64,000 nucleotides of DNA from Diaphorobacter aerolatus (GTDB taxonomy: Bacteria; Pseudomonadota; Gammaproteobacteria; Burkholderiales; Burkholderiaceae_C). The notes under the pieces were generated by a model. It made no database searches. It saw only the letters and a list, made by a program, of their open reading frames with translations, and was not told the origin of the DNA. A program made the position numbers and the translations under genes. The stretch is taken from the NCBI RefSeq assembly GCF_014489535.1, contig NZ_CP060783.1, forward strand, positions 2,232,001 to 2,296,000, read 5' to 3'. Position 1 is the first letter of the stretch, and the number at the start of each line of letters is the position of its first letter. Shown piece after piece: positions 31,256 to 39,420 of this stretch.

Positions 31256-32656
31256 ATGGCGATGAAGCGTCCTGAACTGACGAACCTCTCCACCAAGGCG
31301 TACCGCCTGCTGCGGCCGACAGTACTCGTCGGCGCGCTCGTCCTGGGCTGCGGCCTGGCGTGGGCACAGACGGGATTCCAGACCAGCGGCCCCGTGATCG
31401 GCGATGAAGTCATGTACTCGATCGGCGGCGGCAGTGCGGTGTCCATGGGCCGCGCGGCCGGCATGCGTTCGATTGGGGTCGGCGTGGGTTGGAACAGCAA
31501 CCTGATCTGCGGCGATATGAGCATCACAACGACGCTCAAGAACCAGCTCAACGGCATCACGAATGGCTTTCAGCAGATCATGAGCAACGTGATCCAGAGC
31601 GCCACCAGCGCGGTGGCGTCTCTGCCGGCCCTCATCATTCAGCGCGCAGATCCCGGCCTCTACAACCTGCTCACCAATGGCGTGCTGCAGGCGCGCCTGG
31701 ACTTCGACCGCTCGAAGCTGACGTGCCGCGCCATGGCCGAGAAGATGGCCGACACGGCGGGAGGCCAGCTCGGATGGAGCCAGCTTGCCGAGGGCATGGC
31801 GCTGCGCCAGGCGGTGTCGAGCACGGATGCCGTTTCGGCGATCGAGCAAGCGGAGACCAACCGCGGCAACGACGGTGTGCCCTGGGTGGGCGGCAGCAAC
31901 GCCGGTGGTAGGGGCCAGTCGGCTATCAAGGTGGTCGGTGACGTCACTCGGGCGGGCTACAACTTGGTCAACGGCCGCGGCGTGACCGACACGTCGTCCA
32001 TCGCCCAGGCCAGTTGCGCGAGCCTGTCCTGCCAGACCTGGACGTCGCCACAGCAGGCGGTCGCATGGGCCACGCGGGTACTGGGGGAGAAGGAGCAACG
32101 CACGTGCGATTCCTGCACCAAGACCGAGACGGTGCCCGGCGTCGGGCTGACACCGCTGATCCAGGAGGAGTACGAGACCAAGCTGGAAGCCCTGCAAGAG
32201 CTGATTTCCGGGACGCGCCACACGACGTTCGAGAACCTGCGCGGGGCTGGCAGCACGTCGCTTCCCATCACGCGGGGCGTGATCGAAGCCTTGCGCGACG
32301 AGCCTGACCAGGACCTGCTGGCGCGGCGCCTCGCGTCCGAGGTGGCGCTTTCGTCGGTGCTGGAAAAAGCCCTGCTGCTCCAGCGGACCCTGCTGACGGG
32401 CAAGAAGGAGCCCAACGTGGCGGCCAACCAGTTGGCGGTCGATGCCGTGAACCACGAGAGCGACACGCTCGACCGCGAGATCCGCAACCTGAAGACGGAA
32501 TTGGAGCTGCGCCGCGAGCTGACGAACAACTCGCCGATGGCGATCATCCAGCGCCACGGCACGCGTGCAGCTGGCTCGCGCGGCATCTACGAGGGCGATC
32601 CGGTGCCCGATCGCCTCGATCGATTGCAGAAGGGCAACCCGGGAGGCCGGCCATGA
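31256..32656 (+). CDS. TIGR03755 family ICE protein
   Basis: 466 residues from ATG 31256 (MAMKRPELTN). Signal peptide ending LAWAQ. The mature protein has GDEVMYSIGGGSAVSMGRAA, Cys-containing segments (SCASLSCQTW, CDSCTKTE) and a helical C-terminus with NHESDTLDREIRNLKTELEL. It matches the TIGR03755 secreted proteins (TraH/TraW-like role suggested by position). No frame break. Confidence 0.88.
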   Translation: MAMKRPELTNLSTKAYRLLRPTVLVGALVLGCGLAWAQTGFQTSGPVIGDEVMYSIGGGSAVSMGRAAGMRSIGVGVGWNSNLICGDMSITTTLKNQLNGITNGFQQIMSNVIQSATSAVASLPALIIQRADPGLYNLLTNGVLQARLDFDRSKLTCRAMAEKMADTAGGQLGWSQLAEGMALRQAVSSTDAVSAIEQAETNRGNDGVPWVGGSNAGGRGQSAIKVVGDVTRAGYNLVNGRGVTDTSSIAQASCASLSCQTWTSPQQAVAWATRVLGEKEQRTCDSCTKTETVPGVGLTPLIQEEYETKLEALQELISGTRHTTFENLRGAGSTSLPITRGVIEALRDEPDQDLLARRLASEVALSSVLEKALLLQRTLLTGKKEPNVAANQLAVDAVNHESDTLDREIRNLKTELELRRELTNNSPMAIIQRHGTRAAGSRGIYEGDPVPDRLDRLQKGNPGGRP

Positions 32657-33015
32657 ACGCGGCCTGGCTGCGGCCTCGCTGGCTGTTCAGCCGGCGCGTG
32701 GCAAAGGCGCTGCTGTGGACGGTGCTGATCGTCGCCTCTGCCGTGGCGGCCAACATCGCCGGCATCTACTTGGTCGGCGGTGTCGCCGGCTGGGAGCGGT
32801 GGCTCGCGGCCGCCGCGGGCTACTTCCTGGTGTGGCGGCTTGGCCTGTATGGGGCGACGGCCTACGGTTGGGTCTGGATGCGCCGCCGACTGTTGGCGCG
32901 CGAGGACCAAAACGGGGCAGATAGGCAGGCGCGGCGCCGCCTGGTGCGCAGTGAGATCGCGGGCGTTGTCGCTCTCGTGGCGCTGGAAGCCAGCCTTTTG
33001 ATTCAAGCCGGTTGA
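32653..33015 (+). CDS. small ICE membrane protein
   Basis: 120 residues with about three hydrophobic helices (ALLWTVLIVASAVAANIAGI, ERWLAAAAGYFLVWRLGLY, GVVALVALEASLLIQ) and a basic loop (RQARRRLVRSE). It overlaps the TIGR03755 stop by 4 bp and precedes traG by 15 bp, a conserved position in these elements. I do not recognise a named family. Confidence 0.75.
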   Translation: MNAAWLRPRWLFSRRVAKALLWTVLIVASAVAANIAGIYLVGGVAGWERWLAAAAGYFLVWRLGLYGATAYGWVWMRRRLLAREDQNGADRQARRRLVRSEIAGVVALVALEASLLIQAG

Positions 33016-33030
33016 GGGGAGGTTCGGGCC

Positions 33031-34551
33031 ATGACGCTTTTCACGACCGACTACCTGGAGTACTACCTGACGCTGGTGTCCTGGATCGTCCACAACGGGA
33101 TCTGGGCGGTTCTGGTGGCCAGCGGCGTGTTCGCCCTCCCCTTCGTGGCCATCATCATCCAGGAGTGGCTGAAGGCCCGCGCCGAAGGGGCCGACGAAGG
33201 CAACAAGGGCGTGCTCTCGGCCGCGCGCATCGAGAACCGGGTGTTCGTCGCCATCGTGGTCGTGATGTTCGCCGGCATCCCGTTCATCGACGTGGATCTC
33301 AACACCATCCAGTACGACAACTCGCGCTCGGCCCAGTGCCAGGTCAGCGTGCCGCAGCCCACCGATACCGGCTGGTCGCAGTCCTTTAGCACCATAAACA
33401 ACCAGAGTGCCAAGGTGCCGGTCTGGTGGGCCTTCATGCACACGCTCTCGCGTGCCGTCACGGGCGCTTCCGTAGCGGCGATCCCCTGCGGCACCGATCT
33501 GCGGCAGATGCGCATGGAGATCGACGCCACGCGCATCGACGATCCGGTCCTGGCCCAGGCGGTGGCGGACTTCACACACAACTGCTACGGACCGGCCCGC
33601 GCCAAGCTGTTCATGCAGCGCCCCGACCTCGATGAAGCCCAGATGCACGATGTCACCTGGATTGGCTCACGCTTTTTCATAGACACGGCCGGCTACTACG
33701 ACAGCTATCGCTCCAGCACCCCGCGCGACGACTGGCCCTACGACAGCGACCGCGACGCCGGACTGGCGCAGGTGTCCAGCGGCGGCGGCTATCCGACCTG
33801 CCGGCAATGGTGGGCCGATGGCGGCAGCGGCCTGCGGACGCGGCTGCTGGGCCAGGTGGACCCGAACCTGCTCACGCGACTGGCCGGCTGGGCTGGGTTC
33901 CTGAGCCGCGCCGAGGTGGACGATTCGGTGATCCGCACGATTGCGTCGCCGCGGCAGCAGAAGCTCAACAGGGGTTCCGTCTATACCGACTACGGCGGCC
34001 AGATCGACAAGACCTTGCCGAACATCATCACACGCGCAGCGGGCGACGTCGGCATGACGATGGGTGCGACGGGGGTTTTTCCGGCGATGGATGTGGTGCG
34101 CCAGGCCCTGCCCATGGTGCTCGCGTTACTCAAGATGGCCTTGGTGATCTGCATCCCGTTGGTGCTGCTCATTGGGACCTACGACCTGAAGACGGTTGTG
34201 ACCGTGAGCGTCGTGCAATTCGCTTTGTTCTTCGTGGACTTCTGGTTCCAGTTGGCCCGCTGGATCGACAGTACGATCCTTGATGCGCTCTACGGATGGG
34301 GCTGGGGCTGGAACCGGCCGCACAGCAATTTCGATCCGGTGATGGGGCTGAACAATGCCTTCGGCGATATGCTGCTGAACTTCGTCATGGCGACGATGTT
34401 CCTGGTCCTTCCCGGATTCTGGCTGGCGAGCCTCGCCTGGGTTGGGATTCGAGCTGGACATGCCATCCAAGGACTTTCAGATGGCAGCAAGAGCGCCGGC
34501 CAAGCGGGTGGCAAGGGTGCTGGGGCGCTCACCGGGGGCAAGCTGAAATAG
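33031..34551 (+). CDS. traG: TraG N-terminal-domain conjugal transfer protein
   Basis: 506 residues, no frame break. N-terminal membrane segments (VHNGIWAVLVASGVFALPFV; IENRVFVAIVVVMFAGIPF), a large periplasmic loop with Cys pairs (CQVSVPQ, CGTDLRQ, CYGPARAK), then C-terminal membrane helices (VLALLKMALVICIPLVLLIG; NFVMATMFLVLPGFWLASLA) and a Gly/Ala tail. This is the F-type TraG mating-stabilisation fold. Last gene of the plus-strand transfer operon, convergent with DUF3742. Confidence 0.9.
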   Translation: MTLFTTDYLEYYLTLVSWIVHNGIWAVLVASGVFALPFVAIIIQEWLKARAEGADEGNKGVLSAARIENRVFVAIVVVMFAGIPFIDVDLNTIQYDNSRSAQCQVSVPQPTDTGWSQSFSTINNQSAKVPVWWAFMHTLSRAVTGASVAAIPCGTDLRQMRMEIDATRIDDPVLAQAVADFTHNCYGPARAKLFMQRPDLDEAQMHDVTWIGSRFFIDTAGYYDSYRSSTPRDDWPYDSDRDAGLAQVSSGGGYPTCRQWWADGGSGLRTRLLGQVDPNLLTRLAGWAGFLSRAEVDDSVIRTIASPRQQKLNRGSVYTDYGGQIDKTLPNIITRAAGDVGMTMGATGVFPAMDVVRQALPMVLALLKMALVICIPLVLLIGTYDLKTVVTVSVVQFALFFVDFWFQLARWIDSTILDALYGWGWGWNRPHSNFDPVMGLNNAFGDMLLNFVMATMFLVLPGFWLASLAWVGIRAGHAIQGLSDGSKSAGQAGGKGAGALTGGKLK

Positions 34552-34562
34552 CGTGGACACGG

Positions 34563-34937
34563 TCAATCGTCTGTGTACAACTCGTGCGAAATGTCGTTGT
34601 ACAGATTGGGATCGTAGCCCGGCGTTTTCCGCAGTTCGGTGAGGTCAGTGAAAGGCCACTCTTCTTCATCAGAGGGAGTGGTAGCAGCAGCCCATCCCGC
34701 CATTGCCAAGCCCAGCAACACGACCGCGAACCAGAACGCCACATAGAACAGCAATCCCAGTACAGCCAGCTTGACCACCCACAGCAGCGCGGCGGCGCCA
34801 GCCACCGGCATCCCCTTGGATGCCAGCCAGCTCGACACCCGCCGCTCACCACGCGCATAGGCGCGCCATCCACGGCCAAAGCTGCGGCCGAGGCGTTCTG
34901 CGGTACTGATGCGGGTAGTCGTGTTCATGGTCGTCAC
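34563..34937 (-). CDS. DUF3742 family ICE protein
   Basis: 124 residues; one or two central hydrophobic helices (AAALLWVVKLAVLGLLFYVA, AFWFAVVLLGLAMAGWAA), preceded by RLGRSFGRGWRAYARGERRV and followed by an acidic tail (DEEEWPFTDLTELRKTPGY). DUF3742 proteins sit between traG and traI in related elements. Function unknown. Convergent with traG (12-bp gap). Confidence 0.85.
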   Translation of the reverse strand: MTTMNTTTRISTAERLGRSFGRGWRAYARGERRVSSWLASKGMPVAGAAALLWVVKLAVLGLLFYVAFWFAVVLLGLAMAGWAAATTPSDEEEWPFTDLTELRKTPGYDPNLYNDISHELYTDD

Positions 34938-34955
34938 CTGCTACATGTGAGATCG

Positions 34956-35414
34956 CTACTCCAGTTTGCTCCAATCCTGCTTGCTTGCCAGTACCAATGC
35001 GTCCCAGTCGTCTGGCGGGTTTCCGCGCCCGAGCATCTTCTCGAACACTGCATACGGGTCTGACTTGCTACCCGATGACCGCAGCGTCTGCTCGTCGTTG
35101 ACCCAGGCGTACACGATGACCTTCGCCTTCGAGTCGTACCGGAAAAACAGCCGGTACCGTCTTCCGAGCTTGGCCCGCCGCCAGTGGCGATAAGCCGGCC
35201 CCATGGTATTGCCCTGGCGGTATTCGTCGCGCGCCGGATCGCCCGGCACCACGTCTTGCATCAACTGGACCAAGGCCCGGAAGAACTTAACGTTGGCGTT
35301 GGATCCGAAGCCCTCCGGGTCGTTCTCTTGCGCACGCAGCACGGCCGCGCGCAGTTTCATCAACTGCTCGATCAGGTTGTCGTGGAACAGCAGCGTCCAG
35401 CCATGCTGTTGCAT
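34956..35414 (-). CDS. yhaV: type II toxin, YhaV family
   Basis: 152 residues of the YhaV endoribonuclease family (RelE-like fold): HGWTLLFHDNLIEQLMKLR, GNTMGPAYRHWRRAKLGRRY, RLFFRYDSKAKVIVYAWVND. It is encoded directly after its antitoxin with one-base overlap of stop and start, so the two are co-translated. In this setting it probably stabilises the ICE by post-segregational killing, an inference from other ICE-borne toxin-antitoxin pairs. Confidence 0.93.
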   Translation of the reverse strand: MQQHGWTLLFHDNLIEQLMKLRAAVLRAQENDPEGFGSNANVKFFRALVQLMQDVVPGDPARDEYRQGNTMGPAYRHWRRAKLGRRYRLFFRYDSKAKVIVYAWVNDEQTLRSSGSKSDPYAVFEKMLGRGNPPDDWDALVLASKQDWSKLE

Positions 35415-35731
35415 CAGATTTCCACGTCCTCATCGAAATCGTCACCCAGGTTCACCTTGTGGCCCGCATGCTCCAGCATCGTACGAGCCAGATCCTCCGG
35501 CAGACCGCGAATGTTCCGGCCAGCCTCCATATCGCGCGCCAGCAGGGTCAGGAACGCGGCAATGGCGGGGTCTTCATGCTCGGCATCAGCACGGGTCACG
35601 ACCACTTCGCCGTCACGCAGGTTGAACGCGACTTTGCCGCCGGTATCCACCCCCAGCGCCTGCCGGATGGACTTGGGCAACGTGATCTGGCCTTTGGAGG
35701 TCAGCGTGGCAATTTCATGAATGGCAGGCAT
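35414..35731 (-). CDS. prlF: type II antitoxin, PrlF (AbrB-fold)
   Basis: 105 residues: SpoVT/AbrB swapped-hairpin DNA-binding domain at the N-terminus (IATLTSKGQITLPKSIRQAL), acidic C-terminus (GDDFDEDVEI) for binding YhaV. It precedes the toxin, as in PrlF-YhaV modules, and should repress their common promoter through the dyad at 35758-35783. Confidence 0.92.
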   Translation of the reverse strand: MPAIHEIATLTSKGQITLPKSIRQALGVDTGGKVAFNLRDGEVVVTRADAEHEDPAIAAFLTLLARDMEAGRNIRGLPEDLARTMLEHAGHKVNLGDDFDEDVEI

Positions 35732-35757
35732 GGCGGTTCTCCTGATCGCAATGCCCG

Positions 35758-35783
35758 CATGGTAAGGAAAATTCCTTACCATG
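35758..35783. promoter_or_regulatory. prlF: inverted repeat upstream of prlF-yhaV, probable PrlF operator
   Basis: Perfect 12-bp arms, CATGGTAAGGAA (35758-35769) and TTCCTTACCATG (35772-35783), separated by AA, 26 bp upstream of the antitoxin start. AbrB-type antitoxins bind such dyads for autoregulation. Confidence 0.75.
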
Positions 35784-36045
35784 TCAATATAGGGCCTCAT
35801 GGCGTCCTTCCGAATCCAACAAGCAATCCATCGTAGGACGGTAACAGCGAGCCTTCCCACACCAATCCGGCCCCGCCACACCCGCATTGGCAGTGGACGA
35901 TCAATGCCCCATCGCCCTATACCCAAAGGCCGAAGGCTGCTAAAGGCCAAAGGGCCGAAAGGGGAAGGGAATGGGGTGCAAGGGGAAAGGCTCTACCCAA
36001 AAAGGCTAAAAGGCCACCCGGTCGGCCCATCACCAGGACATCCGC
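35784..36045. other. non-coding region with a purine-rich AAAGGC repeat cluster before traI
   Basis: No convincing gene. Between 35925 and 36015 the motif AAAGGC(C) or close variants recur about six times (35925, 35942, 35950, 35985, 36001, 36010), embedded in a G/A-rich strand. This lies just upstream of the MobH relaxase gene, a location where an origin of transfer or a regulatory element could be expected; no nic site can be identified by eye. Confidence 0.45.
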
Positions 36046-37929
36046 ATGCTCTCCCTGTTCCAGCGAAAACGGCCTGTGATCTTGGCCACTGCGGTGCCTA
36101 CACCCGCCGCCGATCTCCCCAAAGGGCTACTGCGGCCCGAGTCGGCCGCATCGCTGCTCACGACGTCGCGCAGGCGGAAACTTCTGGAGCACATCTGGCA
36201 GCGCACGTCGCTATCGCGCAAGCAGTTCGCCACCCTCTATCGCGCGCCACTGGAGCGCTATGCCGAGCTGGTTCAACAGTTCCCTGCCTCCGAAAGCCAC
36301 CACCACGCCTACGCCGGCGGCATGCTCGACCACGGCCTGGAAATCGTCGCCTACAGCTTGAAACTGCGGCAGTCCCATCTGCTGCCGATTGGCGCCAGTC
36401 CCGAAGACCAGGCGGCGCAGTCTGAAGCCTGGACTGCCGCGGTCGCCTATGCCGCGCTGCTGCACGACATCGGCAAGATCGCCGTCGATCTGCACGTCGA
36501 ACTGGCCGACGGCTCGCTGTGGCACCCCTGGCACGGCCCGCTGCACCAGCCATACCGCTTCCGCTACCGCGACGATCGGGAATATCGGCTTCACAGCGCC
36601 GCGACCGGTTTGCTCTACCGCCAACTCCTCGACCGTGATGCCCTGGACTGGCTCAGTGGCTATCCCGACCTGTGGGGACCGCTGCTCTACGTCCTGGCCG
36701 GCCAGTACGAGCACGCCGGCGTGCTGGGCGAACTTGTCGTGCAGGCCGACCGGGCTTCGGTGGCCCAGGAACTGGGCGGCGATCCGGCCCGCGCCATGGC
36801 TGCGCCCAAGCACGCGCTGCAGCGCAAGCTGCTCGACGGGTTGCGCTACCTGCTCAAGGAACAGTTGAAACTGAACCAGCCGGAAGCCTCCGATGGCTGG
36901 CTCACCGAGGATGGTTTGTGGCTGGTGAGCAAGACGGTCTCGGACAAACTGCGCGCGCATCTCCTGTCTCAGGGCATCGACGGCATTCCAGCGAACAACA
37001 CCGCGGTGTTCAACGTCCTGCAGGATCACGGCATGTTGCAGCCGACGTCCGACGGCAAGGCGGTCTGGCGCGCGACCGTGACCAGCACGACTGGCTGGTC
37101 CCACTCGTTCACCTTGTTGCGTCTAACGCCCACGCTGATCTGGGAGCCGCGTGAGCGGCCGGCACCGTTCCCCGGCACGGTGGCGATCGACGTGGCGCCC
37201 ACGGACAAAGAGGCTGACGTGTTCACCACCATTTCGACGGCCGGCCCGCTGGCCGCCCCGGAAGGCCAAGAAGATCCACCAGGGGAAGGAGGTCGTTCAT
37301 CTTCAGCTCCTTCGTCCAAGTTCCAAACCTTGCCGGACGTGATGGAAGACATGCTTTCGATGGTGGGTATCGGCGACTTACCCGCGATCGGGCAGGACGC
37401 GGCAGTGCTCTCAGAGCAGGTGCCTGCCGCACGTCCCGAAATACCAACCTTGCCCGCGTCACTGCCGTCGTCGCCTGCGCCAGCGCCCTCGATAGCGCAT
37501 CCATCCGGGGAGCACTTCATGGCGTGGCTGAAACAGGGCATCTTGTCCCGCCGACTCATCATCAACGACGCAAAAGCGCTCGTGCATACGGTGAGCGGCA
37601 CGACCTACCTGGTCAGTCCCGGGGTCTTCCAGCGCTATGCGCAAGAGCACCCGCAAGTCGGCGCGCAGGCTAAGCAGGAGAGCCAGCAAGACTGGCAGTG
37701 GATACAAAAGCGCTTCGAGAGGCTGCAACTGCATCGCAAGCAGCCGAACGGCCTGAATATCTGGACCTGTAAAGTCACCGGGCCTAGAAAGTCCCGTCAC
37801 CTGCACGGATACCTTTTGGAAGATTCAAGCCTGCTTTTCTTAGAAACGCCGCCGAATAATCCCTACTTATCCCTGTTGTGTGAGACCACAGGAAGCGGAC
37901 TTCATGAAAGCAATGAGGGTCAACATTGA
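36046..37929 (+). CDS. traI: MobH-family relaxase (TraI_2)
   Basis: 627 residues, no frame break. The N-terminal TraI_2 domain contains the HD-hydrolase-like metal site (ESHHHAYAGGMLDHGLEIVA; AALLHDIGKIAVDLHVEL near residue 138), which defines MobH relaxases. The C-terminal domain (from about 480: EHFMAWLKQGILSRRLIIND, ALVHTVSGTTYLVSPGVFQ) is the TraI_2_C/DUF1528 type. The middle is a Pro/Ser-rich linker. It should nick the element at oriT to start transfer. A relic zone follows instead of the usual ICE genes. Confidence 0.93.
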   Translation: MLSLFQRKRPVILATAVPTPAADLPKGLLRPESAASLLTTSRRRKLLEHIWQRTSLSRKQFATLYRAPLERYAELVQQFPASESHHHAYAGGMLDHGLEIVAYSLKLRQSHLLPIGASPEDQAAQSEAWTAAVAYAALLHDIGKIAVDLHVELADGSLWHPWHGPLHQPYRFRYRDDREYRLHSAATGLLYRQLLDRDALDWLSGYPDLWGPLLYVLAGQYEHAGVLGELVVQADRASVAQELGGDPARAMAAPKHALQRKLLDGLRYLLKEQLKLNQPEASDGWLTEDGLWLVSKTVSDKLRAHLLSQGIDGIPANNTAVFNVLQDHGMLQPTSDGKAVWRATVTSTTGWSHSFTLLRLTPTLIWEPRERPAPFPGTVAIDVAPTDKEADVFTTISTAGPLAAPEGQEDPPGEGGRSSSAPSSKFQTLPDVMEDMLSMVGIGDLPAIGQDAAVLSEQVPAARPEIPTLPASLPSSPAPAPSIAHPSGEHFMAWLKQGILSRRLIINDAKALVHTVSGTTYLVSPGVFQRYAQEHPQVGAQAKQESQQDWQWIQKRFERLQLHRKQPNGLNIWTCKVTGPRKSRHLHGYLLEDSSLLFLETPPNNPYLSLLCETTGSGLHESNEGQH

Positions 37930-37953
37930 AGTCCCCTCAAATACCTGAGCCAC

Positions 37954-38093
37954 TCAGAAGTAGAGATTGGGGAACAGTTTGACACGGTACTCGACCGGTG
38001 GGATTCGGCCGAGGGCTTCATGGGGTCGATGGTGGTTGTATCGCTGTAGCCAGTCGGCCGTCATGTCACGCACCTCCTGCAGTGAATCGAAGA
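37954..38093 (-). pseudogene. IS3-family OrfB, C-terminal fragment
   Basis: About 45 codons matching the end of an IS3 OrfB (VRDMTADWLQRYNHHRPHEA, then LGRIPPVEYR). The catalytic part is missing: at about 38093 the sequence changes abruptly to a MerR-like fragment in the same frame, creating an artificial chimeric reading frame up to 38250. Confidence 0.85.
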
Positions 38094-38370
38094 CGTAGCG
38101 GCGAAAGCTGTCAGCGCCCTTCGAAATCGGCAGGAGCGGACAGTCCTTAATGTAGCGGATACTCACCCTCCTCTTATGGAGACCAACTGCTGGCTCCGAC
38201 GTTGGCTCAGCAAGCGATCCCATCGAAAGGTCACCAGCGGCATTCTCCAAATCAGTCTTTCTGGCTCCTGAGTTATGTGTCGATCACACCCGATACGCGC
38301 CTCATATTCCTTGACTTGTATCCGACTATGGAGTTTTCATAGGAATTTGTCCGCTTACGGCGACATCCCG
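38094..38370. repeat. collapsed relic of the merR/copL-like locus (diverged copy of 55.6-56.4 kb)
   Basis: On the minus strand 38094-38165 encodes a MerR-like piece (SIRYIKDCPLLPISKGADSF), resembling residues in merR at 55319-55786. On the plus strand 38175-38260 closely matches 56225-56308 (GGCTCCGACGTTGGCTC shared), and 38270-38370 matches 56350-56450, ending in GAGTTTTCATAGG and CGGCGACATC. Everything between those parts in the full locus is absent. So this is a deleted, mutated copy of the copper-region segment, flanked by an IS3 fragment. Confidence 0.8.
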
Positions 38371-39420
38371 TTTTCCTTGGTGCATGGTGGCCGAAAGCAA
38401 GCAGATCGCGCCAAGGGATATTGCAACGTCAGCCAAATTGAAAGCGGGCCAATGCGCTCCGTGCCAATGGAAATCGAGGAAATCGACTACAGCCCCTCGC
38501 AACAGGCGGTCAACTGCGTTACCCAGCGCGCCACCTAAGATCAGGCTATAACCCACGCCTTCCCATTTAGATACTCCTTGACGCAATAGGCGGATCAGCC
38601 AGATTGAGACTCCCAGCGCAAGCGCGGCAAAACCGAAACGCGCCCAGCTACCAGCACCAGCCAGCAGGCTGAATGCGGCGCCGTTGTTCTTCAAGTGGAC
38701 GAGATTGAAGAAAGGGGTTACAGCGACTTGATCGCCATAGCCGAAAAAAAGCGAGACGGCGGCCTTTGCGACCTGATCGCCAAATAGCACTGCGGCAGCC
38801 AAGCCGTACCAGATTCCGATTGCCCGCAGCCTCGTCAGCCTCCAGGCACTCGCCAGCATCGTCAACAGCGAACCAGCAAGCGCAAGGCTGCCGGAGGCGA
38901 TGCCCCAGCCGGCCAGCACGTCGGCGGGAAAGTGCATGCCCGCAGCAATGCGCGACCAGCCGACCAGAACGACATAAGCAACTAACGCCAATCGGTGGCG
39001 TACACCTGTCAGCGGCCACAACGCCCCGGCAACAAGTGCGGCGTAAGTGGAATGACCGCTCGGCAGGCTATAGTGCTCCTCCACTGTGCCAAGCACGTGA
39101 TTCAAATGGCCAAATACCGCTGCCGGTCGCGGAAAATCGAGCCAAAATTTCAAGATGGAGGCTATTGCAATCGCGATGCCGAAGCCGATCACGAATTGAA
39201 GAAGCTGCCGCCGAATTGCCAAGGCGTGATCGGCTGCTGCCGTTGATCTTGACCATGCCCACAGTCCGAGCATCACTAGGGGCGCAGTCCAGTAGTTGCC
39301 CAGGACGTTGCTGAAGATCCAGGCCAGCGGTATCAAAATCGGCGGCGTGGCCTCGTTGACGAACTGAAACAGGGCGCCATTCAATCCGCCCCAATCGTAG
39401 AGAACGGCCTCCCAACTCAT
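38326..39420 (-). CDS. pbrB: PAP2 phosphatase-signal peptidase II fusion (PbrBC-like)
   Basis: 364 residues from ATG 39420. The N-terminal half is a membrane PAP2 phosphatase (KFWLDFPRP, PSGHSTYAALVAG, SRIAAGMHFPADVLAG). The C-terminal half is LspA (FFNLVHLKNNGAAFSLL, GGALGNAVDRLLRGAVVDFL, FNLADVAISLG). This fusion is known from pbr lead-resistance operons, where phosphate released from undecaprenyl pyrophosphate is thought to precipitate exported Pb. Its start overlaps the ATPase stop by 2 bp (ATGA). The last residues are encoded inside the relic repeat, so the original C-terminus may differ. Confidence 0.9.
   Translation of the reverse strand: MSWEAVLYDWGGLNGALFQFVNEATPPILIPLAWIFSNVLGNYWTAPLVMLGLWAWSRSTAAADHALAIRRQLLQFVIGFGIAIAIASILKFWLDFPRPAAVFGHLNHVLGTVEEHYSLPSGHSTYAALVAGALWPLTGVRHRLALVAYVVLVGWSRIAAGMHFPADVLAGWGIASGSLALAGSLLTMLASAWRLTRLRAIGIWYGLAAAVLFGDQVAKAAVSLFFGYGDQVAVTPFFNLVHLKNNGAAFSLLAGAGSWARFGFAALALGVSIWLIRLLRQGVSKWEGVGYSLILGGALGNAVDRLLRGAVVDFLDFHWHGAHWPAFNLADVAISLGAICLLSATMHQGKRDVAVSGQIPMKTP

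Larger units (their letters stand above)
20185..37929. mobile_element. integrative conjugative element, MPF-G conjugation module (partial)
   Basis: A collinear run of RAQPRD, TIGR03758, TIGR03745, TIGR03750, DUF2895, TIGR03749, TIGR03752, TIGR03751, VirB4-like ATPase, DsbA, TIGR03757, TIGR03756, TIGR03755 and TraG, then DUF3742, a toxin-antitoxin pair and a MobH relaxase. This is the gene order of ICEclc/PAGI/pKLC102-type elements. The genes usually found before RAQPRD (PilL, TIGR03759, TIGR03747, the TraD coupling ATPase) are missing, and an IS3 element lies there instead. No integrase or attachment site is seen. The 19990-20184 stretch holds nothing I can name. Confidence 0.9.

Noticed and set aside
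37954-38250. 98-codon minus-strand frame as a gene
   Set aside because: Chimera of an IS3 OrfB end and a MerR fragment created by rearrangement.
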